Source: Clostridia bacterium (GTDB lineage Bacteria > Bacillota > Clostridia > Oscillospirales > CAG-272). From it: a stretch of DNA of 64,000 bases. The notes under the pieces are model-generated. The model searched no databases. It saw only the letters and a list, made by a program, of their open reading frames with translations, and was not told where the DNA came from. The stretch lies in NCBI GenBank assembly GCA_017472305.1, contig JAFUQP010000019.1, positions 1-64,000 of the forward strand. Direction: 5' to 3'. Below, one piece after another: positions 1 to 8,663 of this stretch. The position numbers were made by a program, and so were the translations under genes. The first letter of the stretch is position 1. Every line of letters starts with the position of its first letter.

Positions 1-197
1 TTCCAGGGCTTCTTACCGCCACCGGATACTTCGGTACGGGTGAGAGTGGACTGGGTGCCCTGTCTCTGATTCAAAAGGAATGCTCTTACTGCGGTGTGGA
101 GGACTGCTTCGTTTACTTCTCTGCCGAAGACCTTTTCGGAGAGGGCGATTTCGCCGACTTCCTTGCCCGCCATATCAACAACTTTCATATTAGGCAT
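1..197 (-). CDS. rplD: 50S ribosomal protein L4 (partial, N-terminal part)
   Basis: The minus strand reads MPNMKVVDMAGKEVGEIAL and continues into the L4 signature GGGKKPW before running off the window edge, so only about the first 65 residues are present. L4 binds 23S rRNA and in several bacteria also represses its own S10 operon. The start at 197 is preceded by GGAGG at 206-210; a second Met three residues in is less well placed. It follows rplC with an 18-base gap, the usual S10-L3-L4 order. Confidence 0.93.
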   Translation of the reverse strand, partial: MPNMKVVDMAGKEVGEIALSEKVFGREVNEAVLHTAVRAFLLNQRQGTQSTLTRTEVSGGGKKPW

Positions 198-215
198 TTT
201 ACGTTCCTCCTTCCG

Positions 216-845
216 TTATGCTTTTACAGAATCGCGAATGAATACGATGCCGCCCTTTGCGCCGGGAACCGCACCCTTCACTGCGATAAGGTTCTTTTCT
301 GCGTCAATCTTAACCGCTACGAGGTTAAGGATGGTAACCTGCTCGTTACCGTACTGTCCAGCCATCTTCTTGTTCTTGAAGATTCTCGCAGGGTCGATAA
401 CACCCATCGAGCCGGACTGGCGATGCACAGGGCCCACGCCGTGAGTCATTCTGAGCTTGTGGAGATTCCATCTCTTGATAGCACCGGTGTATCCGTGGCC
501 CTTGGTAATACCTGTGATGTCGACCTTGTCGCCCTGGGCGAAGGTATCGACGGTTACTACCGCGCCTGCCTCGAGACCGCTGCAATCGTCAAGTCTGAAC
601 TCCTTGAGATGACGCTTGGGGGTGATGCCTGCCTTTTCAAAGTGACCGAGCTGTGCCTTGTTTACGTTCTTCTTCTTAACGTCTTCGTAAGCAAGCTGAA
701 CAGCGTTGTAGCCGTCGCACTCGACGGTCTTCTTCTGTGCTACCACGCAAGGACCTGCTTCAATCAGGGTTACGGGTATCACGTTGCCTTTTTCGTCGAA
801 GATCTGGGTCATTCCCAGCTTCTTACCGATAATGCCTTTTTTCAT
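216..845 (-). CDS. rplC: 50S ribosomal protein L3
   Basis: The 209-residue product starts MKKGIIGKKLGMTQIFDEKG and contains the L3 core around residues 120-150 (GHGYTGAIKRWN, then MTHGVGPVHRQSGSMG). Both are hallmark L3 segments that line the peptidyl transferase centre. The reading frame is open upstream to 914, but the start at 845 has an AGGAGGA site 6 bases away and gives the normal family N-terminus. It lies between rpsJ and rplD in the S10 operon. Confidence 0.97.
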   Translation of the reverse strand: MKKGIIGKKLGMTQIFDEKGNVIPVTLIEAGPCVVAQKKTVECDGYNAVQLAYEDVKKKNVNKAQLGHFEKAGITPKRHLKEFRLDDCSGLEAGAVVTVDTFAQGDKVDITGITKGHGYTGAIKRWNLHKLRMTHGVGPVHRQSGSMGVIDPARIFKNKKMAGQYGNEQVTILNLVAVKIDAEKNLIAVKGAVPGAKGGIVFIRDSVKA

Positions 846-983
846 TTTTTCCTCCTGAAGGTTATTGGTTGACGGCTTTGAATTTACGCATAAGCGCTCC
901 GCCAACTTGACCACGAGGCCGTGGTGTTTCGGGGACCTGCCCCACGGGACTTGAAGCTCCCGTTTCGCGGTGGGTTAATCCGC

Positions 984-1292
984 TTAAGCCTTGATTTCGA
1001 TCTCTACTCCTGCGGGAAGCTCGATGCTCATAAGAGCCTCTACAGTCTTCTGCGAGGGGTCAAGAACGTCAATCAGTCTCTTGTGCGTACGCATCTCGAA
1101 CTGTTCACGGCTATCCTTGTACTTGTGTACTGCGCGGAGAATAGTTACAATCTCCTTGTCGGTAGGAAGCGGAATAGGACCGCTTACTCTGCTGCCGTTT
1201 CTCTTCGCAACGTCTACAACCTTTGCTGCTGCGGCGTCAATGATTGTGGAATCATAGCTCTTAAGACGTACTCTGATTTTGCTCTGTGCCAT
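984..1292 (-). CDS. rpsJ: 30S ribosomal protein S10
   Basis: The 102-residue protein is full length for S10, with the N-terminus [19 protein letters not shown], the central [10 protein letters not shown] loop and the C-terminal [11 protein letters not shown]10 is a small-subunit protein that also partners NusB in antitermination. A strong AAAGGAGG site precedes the start. It is the first gene of the S10-L3-L4 operon, with a leader of about 250 bases upstream. Confidence 0.98.
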   Translation of the reverse strand: MAQSKIRVRLKSYDSTIIDAAAAKVVDVAKRNGSRVSGPIPLPTDKEIVTILRAVHKYKDSREQFEMRTHKRLIDVLDPSQKTVEALMSIELPAGVEIEIKA

Positions 1293-1550
1293 TTTTGTTT
1301 TCCTCCTTTTAGGTTTTGCTTTGAACCGTTTTAAGAAGGCGATGAGGTTTTACACTGCCTCGGGTGTTTCTTTTACACCCAACAAAATCAGTTCGTAAAG
1401 CCTCCGCAGCGGCAAACGAACCGAATAAAGTAATGCAGTGCGCCTAAATCGGCAACACTCTTGCTTCGCCCGGTTAAATATCGGACATACTCCACGGAAA
1501 TTCCCTGCCTCTATGGGCAGCCACCTCCCGCTTCAACGCATATCAAGCCT
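1293..1550 (-). promoter_or_regulatory. S10 operon 5' leader RNA
   Basis: About 250 untranslated bases separate the promoter from rpsJ on the minus strand. They contain short inverted repeats, for example GGGTGT-AAAAGA-AACACCC around 1361-1382. Long S10-operon leaders often mediate L4 feedback, but I cannot match this one to a named L4-binding fold, so the regulatory role is inferred. Confidence 0.45.
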
Positions 1551-1554
1551 ATAT

Positions 1555-1583
1555 ATTATACATTAAGAGTAGCAAAAATGCAA
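1555..1583 (-). promoter_or_regulatory. S10 operon promoter
   Basis: On the minus strand TTGCAT is followed after exactly 17 bases by TATAAT. It faces rpsJ and lies in an AT-rich stretch with no competing gene. Confidence 0.75.
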
Positions 1584-1746
1584 GAGGCTTCGAAAAAAAA
1601 GTAAAAAATATTTTCTTAAAATTTTCACGAACTTTAAAAGGTTTTTTTGTGCATAATTACCAATTATTAAATTTTTCCGCATTTTTCGCCGAAGAAAAAG
1701 CCCCTCGCGGGATATTTTTTTGCTATTTTCCGTATTTGTTTACATT

Positions 1747-1775
1747 TTGTCCACATTTATGTTGTAGAATAATAT
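1747..1775 (+). promoter_or_regulatory. Promoter for the membrane protein-polA pair
   Basis: TTGTCC, 17 bases, then TAATAT, about 75 bases upstream of the start at 1849. The match is moderate. The rest of the 1584-1848 gap is AT-rich without a gene. Confidence 0.5.
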
Positions 1776-1848
1776 AAATAAACTCAAATTTGCGGGGGGC
1801 GCACCGCTTTCTCGCGCGCGTATTTTAATTAATGAAGGAAACAACGAT

Positions 1849-2907
1849 ATGAAAAGGTTTTCCACAAAGCTCGGCATCTATCTGCCGCTAATACTTACAG
1901 CAACGGTTCTCGCCGTCGCCTTCAGAACGGTCGCAACCCTTTCGGATTTTGACTTTGAGTCAGGTACGGCAGGGCTTATATATTACAAATCGGGAGCGCT
2001 TATCGGTATTGCCAACTGGACCGCCGTCGCGGCAATAGTCCTCTCCCTCGGCTTTATTTTCATAGCACGTAGCTTCAACCCGAGAGTATCATTTGACAGC
2101 CCCCTCACATACGTTCCGTCGGGTGCGGTTGCCACAGCACTGATATTCATTTCGGCGAATATGCTCTACACGGCAAAGGAGGCTTCCGGCTCGCTAATCT
2201 CGCGAGAGGCTCTCACCTTCCCGAATATACTCCTTATAATTCTTGCCGTACTCGGCATCGCGGCAGCGGTCAATTTCTCCCTGAACCTCTTTTCCGAAAA
2301 GGTCAGAAGCACCGCCCGTGCCTCCTTCTCAATTCTCTCTGCCCTGTTTCTTTGTGGCTATGCGGCGTTCCTCTACTTTGACCCCTCGCTCCCGAAAAAC
2401 GCGCCGACGAGAATTGTTGACGAGATGACCTATCTCTTTGCCGCGGTGTTCTTCCTCTACGAAGCCAGAATATCGCTTGGCAGACGGCTTATGCGCGCCT
2501 ACGTGTCATTCGGTCTTTGTGCAATGCTTCTCTCTGCTTATTCCTCAATCCCGACACTCATCGTCTATCTTTCTAAGGGCAGTATGATTTCGCACTCGCT
2601 TGCCGAATGCGTTCTCACGCTCTCGCTGTTCGTTTATATTCTTCTGCGGCTTTGTATGCTTCTCTTCTCGGGAGAGGACAAAATCAATCCGGTGACAGAG
2701 GCAATAAAGGCTATTGCAAACGAAAGGCAGTCCGAGATTCTCGAACGGCGCGAGGAGCTTCGCGCGCGCGATAATAATATTATGGTAGAAAGCGCCGAGG
2801 AGGACACCGACAGAGAGGATGAAGAAGCGTCCGAGGTTCTGCCCTACCAGCAAACGCTTGACATTCCCGAGCTGCAAATAAGCGAAAGCGAGAAGAACGA
2901 AGAATGA
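1849..2907 (+). CDS. Multi-pass membrane protein of unknown function, upstream of polA
   Basis: The 352-residue protein has about seven to eight hydrophobic segments between residues 10 and 275 (for example near 10-27, 55-75, 85-105, 120-145, 155-175). A charged, acidic, glutamate-rich cytoplasmic tail of about 75 residues follows. I do not recognise a family. AAGGAA upstream supports the ATG at 1849. Its stop overlaps the polA start (ATGA at 2904-2907), so the two are translationally coupled. The link to DNA polymerase may be only an expression arrangement. Confidence 0.85.
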   Translation: MKRFSTKLGIYLPLILTATVLAVAFRTVATLSDFDFESGTAGLIYYKSGALIGIANWTAVAAIVLSLGFIFIARSFNPRVSFDSPLTYVPSGAVATALIFISANMLYTAKEASGSLISREALTFPNILLIILAVLGIAAAVNFSLNLFSEKVRSTARASFSILSALFLCGYAAFLYFDPSLPKNAPTRIVDEMTYLFAAVFFLYEARISLGRRLMRAYVSFGLCAMLLSAYSSIPTLIVYLSKGSMISHSLAECVLTLSLFVYILLRLCMLLFSGEDKINPVTEAIKAIANERQSEILERREELRARDNNIMVESAEEDTDREDEEASEVLPYQQTLDIPELQISESEKNEE

Positions 2908-5543
2908 AGAAAATACTCGTCGTAGACGGAAACAGTATAATCAACCGTGCCTATTACGGTATGCGCCCTCTGACCACCAAAAGCGGAAAATCAACGCACG
3001 CGGTTTACGGCATGATAAATATTATATGGCGGCAGATAAACGAGCTGTCTCCCGACTACACGGCAGTCGCCTTCGACCTTAAGGCGCCGACCTTCCGCCA
3101 CAAGCTCTACGAGGGATACAAGGCAGGCCGCCACCCTACCCCCGAGGACCTTCTCTCGCAGTTCCCTGATGCAAAGGAGTGCCTGAAGCTCCTCGGAATG
3201 ACCGTGCTTGAGCTTGAGGGCTACGAGGCAGACGATATTCAGGGCACTGTTGCAAAAATGGCGCACAGCTACCCCGACACCGAGGCATATATTCTCTCGG
3301 GCGACCGCGACCTGCTCCAGCTTATTGACAGCAAGGTAACCGTTCTTCTTGCGACAAATTCCGACACGAAGGCTATGAGGCGCGAGGAGTTCAGCCTTGA
3401 ATACGGCATTTCCCCCGAGTCATTCGTAGATATGAAGGCGCTTATGGGCGACTCCTCGGACAACATTCCCGGTGTTGCCGGAATAGGAAAAAAGACCGCC
3501 GCAACACTAATACAGAGCTTTAACACTCTCGAGGGAATTTACGAAAATATCGAGGACAAAAGCATCAAGGCGGGAGTACGCGACAAGCTCCAAAACGATA
3601 AGGAAAACGCCTACCTCTCGAGGACTCTTGCGAAAATCAACACCGAGGTTCCCCTCGGAATTACCCTTGAGGACATAGCCTACAAGGGCATTGACCGCGA
3701 TGGGCTATACAGAAAATTCACAGAGCTTGAGCTTAATTCCCTGATTGCGAAATTCAAGCTGACCGCAAAGTCGGATAGCACCGCCAAGCACCCCATGGAG
3801 GCAGACAAAGAAACGGCATCAGCCGATAAAGACGCAAAGGAAACCGCCGCAGAAGGCAACGGTTGCAAAGAAAGTGCATCCGACAGTGAAGCCGACTGTT
3901 CCGCTTCGGAGTGCGCTCCTTCCATTGAGAATTTGCCGAGCTCCGAGATTGCTAAGATTGACAAAAAGCGGATTGCAATCGAGATTTTGAACGGTATAGT
4001 TTACGTTTTTGACGGTTTTTGCTGCTACAAGCTCGACGAGAGCTTTTCCTTCCCTGCCGATTTCTTCAATGGAAAGGAGATAATCTGCCACGAGGGAAAG
4101 GCGCTTTGGCACAGGCTTAAAAGAGCCGGACTAAATCTTCTGGACACAGTCTTTTACGACCTTCAGCTCTACGCCTACGTCTTAAATCCCGGCAGGGGCG
4201 CGCCGACTGCCGCCTCTCTTGCATCGGGATTCGTTGGCAAAACTCCTCTGCCCGAGGAGCCCTCGGTGCATCTCTTCTTCGAGATTGAAGAAAAAATGCG
4301 CGAGAAAATAATAGCCGACGGGCTTGAAAAAATCCTATTCGATATAGAGATTCCCCTCTTACCCGTGCTTGGCGAAATCGAGGACGCGGGCTTTATGATT
4401 TCCCCGTCGCAGCTCGAGGAGTACGGCGACGCGCTTGAAGCGCTTGCAAACGACCTCACCTCAAGAATTTACATTCAGGCAGGCAGGGAGTTCAATATCA
4501 ACTCGCCAAAGCAGCTCGGTGCCGTTCTCTTTGACGAGCTTGGGCTTACGACGAAAAAGAAAAAGACGAAAACAGGATATTCCACCGATGCCGAAACCCT
4601 CGAGGAGCTTCGCTCGGAGCACCCGATAGTTGACGACGTGCTTGAATACCGCCAGGTTACAAAGCTCCTCGGCACCTACGCTCGCGCCCTTCCCGAGGCT
4701 GCCGACTCCGAGAGCCGAATTCACACCGATTTCAAGCAGGCACTCACCGCTACGGGCAGGCTTTCGAGCGCAGACCCGAACCTTCAGAACATTCCTATCA
4801 GAACGAAGATGGGAAGAGAGCTTCGCAGAAGCTTTATTTCAAAGGAAGGCTACACCCTTGTTGATGCCGACTACTCGCAGATTGAGTTAAGGCTTCTCGC
4901 CCATATCTCCGACGATTACAATATGTGCGAGGCTTTCCGCTCGGGCGAGGACATTCACAGAAAGACCGCGGCGGCGGTATTCGGTATGCCCGAGGAGTAC
5001 GTCACAGATGAGATGAGAAAGCGCGCGAAGGCGGTAAACTTCGGTATAGTCTACGGCATCAGCGGCTTCTCGCTTGCAAAGGATATCGGCACGTCTGTTT
5101 CAGAGGCGACAAAATATATCAAGAATTATCTCTTCAACTACCCCTTTATCGACAAGTATCTTGAGGACGTGGTTGAGCTTGCCAAGAAGCAGGGCTACAC
5201 TACAACCGTGTTCGGCAGGCGCAGATACATTCCCGAGCTTTCTGCTCAGAACGCCGCTCTTCGCGCCTTCGGCAAGAGGATTGCCATGAACGCACCGATA
5301 CAGGGTGCGGCGGCGGATATAATGAAGCTTGCTATGCTCGCGGTTTACAGAAGAATCAAGCGCGAGGGACTTGACGCAAAAATCGTAATGCAGGTCCACG
5401 ACGAGCTTATTCTCGAGGTACGCGACGACGAGGTAGAGCTTGCAAAGCAGATTCTCCGTGAGGAAATGGAAGGAGTAGCAACACTCTCTATTCCCCTGAC
5501 GGTTGACGTCACCTCGGGCAAGAATTGGCTTGAGCAGAGCTGA
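2904..5543 (+). CDS. polA: DNA polymerase I
   Basis: The 879-residue enzyme fills gaps and removes RNA primers. Residues 1-290 form the 5' nuclease (VDGNSIINRAYYG, EADDIQG, SGDRDLLQL, GDSSDNIPGVAGIGKKTA). Residues about 350-480 are a 3'-5' exonuclease-like domain lacking the Asp-x-Glu metal motif (it reads RIAIEILNG there), so proofreading is probably absent, as in many Firmicutes. Residues 500-879 are the polymerase, with motif A DADYSQIELR near 653, motif B RAKAVNFGIVYG near 706 and motif C QVHDE near 829. A Ser/Ala/Glu/Lys-rich linker at about 293-350 separates the nuclease from the rest and is longer than usual. The start overlaps the upstream stop. Confidence 0.98.
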   Translation: MKKILVVDGNSIINRAYYGMRPLTTKSGKSTHAVYGMINIIWRQINELSPDYTAVAFDLKAPTFRHKLYEGYKAGRHPTPEDLLSQFPDAKECLKLLGMTVLELEGYEADDIQGTVAKMAHSYPDTEAYILSGDRDLLQLIDSKVTVLLATNSDTKAMRREEFSLEYGISPESFVDMKALMGDSSDNIPGVAGIGKKTAATLIQSFNTLEGIYENIEDKSIKAGVRDKLQNDKENAYLSRTLAKINTEVPLGITLEDIAYKGIDRDGLYRKFTELELNSLIAKFKLTAKSDSTAKHPMEADKETASADKDAKETAAEGNGCKESASDSEADCSASECAPSIENLPSSEIAKIDKKRIAIEILNGIVYVFDGFCCYKLDESFSFPADFFNGKEIICHEGKALWHRLKRAGLNLLDTVFYDLQLYAYVLNPGRGAPTAASLASGFVGKTPLPEEPSVHLFFEIEEKMREKIIADGLEKILFDIEIPLLPVLGEIEDAGFMISPSQLEEYGDALEALANDLTSRIYIQAGREFNINSPKQLGAVLFDELGLTTKKKKTKTGYSTDAETLEELRSEHPIVDDVLEYRQVTKLLGTYARALPEAADSESRIHTDFKQALTATGRLSSADPNLQNIPIRTKMGRELRRSFISKEGYTLVDADYSQIELRLLAHISDDYNMCEAFRSGEDIHRKTAAAVFGMPEEYVTDEMRKRAKAVNFGIVYGISGFSLAKDIGTSVSEATKYIKNYLFNYPFIDKYLEDVVELAKKQGYTTTVFGRRRYIPELSAQNAALRAFGKRIAMNAPIQGAAADIMKLAMLAVYRRIKREGLDAKIVMQVHDELILEVRDDEVELAKQILREEMEGVATLSIPLTVDVTSGKNWLEQS

Positions 5544-5550
5544 CAAAAGA

Positions 5551-5626
5551 AAAGAGAGAACACCGCGTCTTAGTCTGATTGCATAACGCTTATATCAGAC
5601 GGCTCTCGCGGGAGCTCTCTCTTTTT
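5551..5626 (+). terminator. polA terminator
   Basis: Just after the polA stop, AAGAGAGA pairs with TCTCTCTT, which is followed by a T run. Inside this outer stem lies a second stem, GTCTGAT (5573-5579) with ATCAGAC (5594-5600). Confidence 0.7.
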
Positions 5627-5737
5627 GTTTTGCTGATTTTGGGTTATTTTGACTATTATACTTTACATTTTTGGTTTTGGATTACTTTTCCTCAAACAAA
5701 ATGCATCGCGGTGCTGATTTTTAGAGAGAAAGAACAA

Positions 5738-7294
5738 TCAGAAAATCATAAGCCTTTCCGTACCCGAGAGAGAGTAGCCCTCCGTTCCGTCGGCAGATGC
5801 CGTTGCCGAAAGAGAGTTATCAAGAGCAATTTTACTCTCCGAGGTGTGGAATTTCTTTGCAACCGAATAGAGGCTTTCGCCTGCCTCGGGATAGTATACT
5901 ACAATCTCAGAGCGACCGCCGAATTTCTCGCCCTCGCAGGTATTTGACGAGGAAAGCAGCATGTACTCACTGTATCCGACAGCGGTAGCAGAGCACTCGA
6001 GCTCACAGCTGACGTACACCGTTCCCGCATCTACCGTCACACCGACTGCCCCCGCCTTGATTTTGGCATCTGCCTTCATGTTTTCCCTACCCTTTAAAAC
6101 ACTCACAGTACGCGTATATGGTACCGTGAATTTTACCGCTGAATAGCTCGGCTCGCCGTCCTCGGAAAGCGCAGAAGCTACACCCGTGTATTTAATTTCG
6201 CCCGAAAGAGTCATACTTCCCTCTCCCGTATCAATAGAGTTAAGCCGCGGCGATGCCTTCAGGAACACTATCTCCCGTATGCCGTCCTCAAGAATATCCG
6301 CGCGGGGAAGCTCTGCCGCAAAGCTCTCGCTCTCACGCGAGGCATAAAGCAGCTCTCCCGAGGAAATTTTTGTGTAGCCGTTTTCGGTCGCGCGCGACTT
6401 CAGATATGCGTCCTTAACATATTCAACGCTCTCGTTATACTTGCATACCGCCCCAAGCTCCACTATAAAATCAGCGACAACCTCGCTTCCCGTCTCCTCC
6501 GCATTTACGTTGACTCTCAGCGAGGTGACCGTTGCCGTCGGGAAGTACACCGCCCCCTCCTTTTTATCAGGGGTTTGAAGCGTTTCGCTGAAGCTAAGTG
6601 TCTTTGTATAGAGGCGGGCAGGCTCCTCGTAGCTTTTTATTACCGCAGAGAGAAGAATTTCGCCGCTGACGGCTATTCCGTCCTCGGCATCCGTGAGCTC
6701 GTTTATCTTTACCTCAGCATCCGAGAAAATCACGCTTACCTCGTCTGCTATCGCACCGTCAAGCCTTACAATAGGCTCGGCATATTCCCTCTCGAGTGTC
6801 TGTGTGGCGCACTCCCTCTCGTAATTCATTTTACCGCGCAAAAGCTCGGGCTCCTCCTCTCCGGAGAACACGTCGCCGTCAATTTCGCACCCCTCCTTAT
6901 AGGAAAGAGTTATCGAGCTTGCAAGCGAGCACCTCGCGCTAATCCGCCTCGGACCTATCGGACGTATTGCGAAATTCTGCACACGGGTATCAAAAATAAC
7001 CTCTTCAAGCCCCTCTGTGTTGCACTTTGAGGTAAGGTCGTAGTCCGACGTAAAGCTGACACTCTCAAGCCTTCCCTCGTTGTCTGAGTAGACAACCGTA
7101 TAGACAACTATTCCCGATAGCTCAAGCTCTCCGTCGCCGACAAACTTGCTCGCGGGCCTCACCTCGGCATCGGTAAAGAGTATTTTTCTAACGTCGGAAT
7201 TATAGTCGGGGAGCGAGTAGTCGGCAGCGCTCTCGGCATAAGCCTCGGGCCGCCTTTCAATTCTGTAAAATTCGCAGGTTTTCTTCTGTTGCAT
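5738..7294 (-). CDS. SPOCS (DUF3794) and LysM domain protein
   Basis: The 518-residue protein starts MQQKKTCEFYRIE after an AGAGGAG site. It has repeated DUF3794/SPOCS segments: an N-terminal one with YSLPDYNSDVRKIL, and repeats near residues 170-280 and 330-430 (FLKASPRLNSIDTG). The C-terminal LysM-like domain of about 45 residues reads AGESLYSVAKKFHTSESKI. Proteins of this build are known from spore-forming Clostridia and Bacilli as spore coat or cortex-associated factors, the LysM binding peptidoglycan. No signal peptide is visible, as expected for a protein made in the mother cell. It lies downstream of hprK but a terminator-like hairpin separates them. Confidence 0.85.
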   Translation of the reverse strand: MQQKKTCEFYRIERRPEAYAESAADYSLPDYNSDVRKILFTDAEVRPASKFVGDGELELSGIVVYTVVYSDNEGRLESVSFTSDYDLTSKCNTEGLEEVIFDTRVQNFAIRPIGPRRISARCSLASSITLSYKEGCEIDGDVFSGEEEPELLRGKMNYERECATQTLEREYAEPIVRLDGAIADEVSVIFSDAEVKINELTDAEDGIAVSGEILLSAVIKSYEEPARLYTKTLSFSETLQTPDKKEGAVYFPTATVTSLRVNVNAEETGSEVVADFIVELGAVCKYNESVEYVKDAYLKSRATENGYTKISSGELLYASRESESFAAELPRADILEDGIREIVFLKASPRLNSIDTGEGSMTLSGEIKYTGVASALSEDGEPSYSAVKFTVPYTRTVSVLKGRENMKADAKIKAGAVGVTVDAGTVYVSCELECSATAVGYSEYMLLSSSNTCEGEKFGGRSEIVVYYPEAGESLYSVAKKFHTSESKIALDNSLSATASADGTEGYSLSGTERLMIF

Positions 7295-7310
7295 AGCTTC
7301 TCCTCTTTTC

Positions 7311-7326
7311 GCCCGATAGCGCGGGC
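7311..7326 (-). repeat. Leader hairpin of the SPOCS gene
   Basis: A small inverted repeat GCCCG-6 bases-CGGGC lies just upstream of the ribosome binding site and could affect translation. Confidence 0.35.
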
Positions 7327-7350
7327 ATTATTATTCACTTGATTATATTC

Positions 7351-7387
7351 AAAAGGAGAGGCCGTTATTACTAAAACGACCTCTCCG
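7351..7387 (-). terminator. hprK terminator
   Basis: On the minus strand GGAGAGG...CCTCTCC forms a stem of about 11 pairs with a short loop, followed by CTTTTGAATATA. It lies between the hprK stop and the SPOCS gene. The T run is short, so termination may be partial. Confidence 0.6.
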
Positions 7388-7428
7388 AGAAAAAGCTATT
7401 AATTTTTTTAAGGTTATCTGCTCCCCGC

Positions 7429-8367
7429 TTAGAGCGAGCCTGCGCCCATAGACTCCATAAGACGCTTGTTGAACTCAACCGACGTGTTGTAGCCCATACG
7501 CTTCTGACGGTTGTTCATTGCCGCGACCTCGATAACAACCGAGAGGTTACGGCCGGGGCACACCGGTAGAACTATGCTCGGCACCTTGATACCGAGAATA
7601 TCGGTGGTTTCCTCGTCAAGACCGAGCCTGTCGTACATCTTGCCGTCCTGCCAGGGCTCAAGATTGATAACGAGGTCAATCTTCTCGGTTTCCTTAACCG
7701 CACCCATACCGAAGAGCCTTCGCACGTCAACGATACCTATTCCGCGAAGCTCTACGTAGTGTCTGATTATCTCGGGGGCGCGTCCGACAAGCGTCGTTGC
7801 AGAAACTCGCTTGATTTCAACCGCATCGTCGGCAATAAGCCTGTGTCCGCGCTTAAGAAGCTCGATAGCGGTCTCACTCTTGCCGACACCCGAGTCACCA
7901 AGCAGCAAAATACCCTCGCCGTAAACCTCGACGAGAACGCCGTGACGGGTAATTCTCGGTCCAAGCTCAACGTTAAGAAAGGCGATAAGCGCCGCCATGA
8001 AGTCAGAGGATGACTTCGAGGTACGAAGCAGCGGAACGCCGTACTTCTCCGCAAGCTCGACGGTTTCGTCGCTGATTTCGATAGAGGTTGTGTAGATTAC
8101 ACCGACAGGCTTTGAGCGATAAAATTCCTCAAGCCGCTGACGGCGCTCCTCGGTAGGCAGGCTCTTCAAGAAGAGATTCTCAACCTTTCCGATAATCTGC
8201 ACGCGCGCCTGCTCGTAGTGGTCGTAGAATCCGACCATCTGAAGTCCCGGGCGGTTTACCCTCGTGCAGGAAATTTTTATGTTCTCGGGAAGGTCGGGAA
8301 GATAAACACACTCAAGATCAAACTCCCTTATTACCTTCTCCATAGTTACGGTATATGATTCTTCCAT
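7429..8367 (-). CDS. hprK: HPr kinase/phosphorylase
   Basis: The 312-residue bifunctional enzyme phosphorylates and dephosphorylates Ser46 of HPr and controls CcpA-linked catabolite repression. The Walker A motif GDSGVGKSE lies near residue 154, followed by LIADDAVEIKR and the family signature ELRGIGIVDVRRLFG. The C-terminus VIEVAAMNNRQKRMG is also typical. The frame is open 57 codons further upstream, but ATG at 8367 has AAAGGAA and gives the normal length. ptsH is not in this window. Confidence 0.96.
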   Translation of the reverse strand: MEESYTVTMEKVIREFDLECVYLPDLPENIKISCTRVNRPGLQMVGFYDHYEQARVQIIGKVENLFLKSLPTEERRQRLEEFYRSKPVGVIYTTSIEISDETVELAEKYGVPLLRTSKSSSDFMAALIAFLNVELGPRITRHGVLVEVYGEGILLLGDSGVGKSETAIELLKRGHRLIADDAVEIKRVSATTLVGRAPEIIRHYVELRGIGIVDVRRLFGMGAVKETEKIDLVINLEPWQDGKMYDRLGLDEETTDILGIKVPSIVLPVCPGRNLSVVIEVAAMNNRQKRMGYNTSVEFNKRLMESMGAGSL

Positions 8368-8506
8368 TTTCAGTTCCTTTCTGTAGCTGTGATGGGCTAC
8401 GGTAGCTCGGGGCGGCAGAGTGCGAAGGAAAAAGGTCGCATTACAGTCTGCACCGAAAGCCGAGTGTCTTAGGCTTCCGATTTTTCCCCGTGCCGGTGAT
8501 AAATAG

Positions 8507-8535
8507 ATAATACCACATTTTTTCCTTAATTGCAA
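8507..8535 (-). promoter_or_regulatory. hprK promoter
   Basis: Minus strand TTGCAA, 17 bases, TATTAT. It gives an untranslated leader of about 130 bases before the hprK start. Confidence 0.6.
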
Positions 8536-8585
8536 CAATTATTTCGGCTTTTTTTCGTCCGAAGGGCAAAATTTCCTCTTTTGTC

Positions 8586-8614
8586 TTGATTTATTAATAT
8601 ATATCTGTTAAAAT
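8586..8614 (+). promoter_or_regulatory. Promoter of the foldase-like lipoprotein gene
   Basis: TTGATT, 17 bases, TAAAAT on the plus strand, 50 bases before the start at 8664. A small hairpin GGCTA/TAGCC follows in the leader at about 8630-8646. Confidence 0.65.
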
Positions 8615-8663
8615 ATTTCTATACCACAGGCTATCAAAGGTAGCCAAAAAAGAAGAGGTAACA

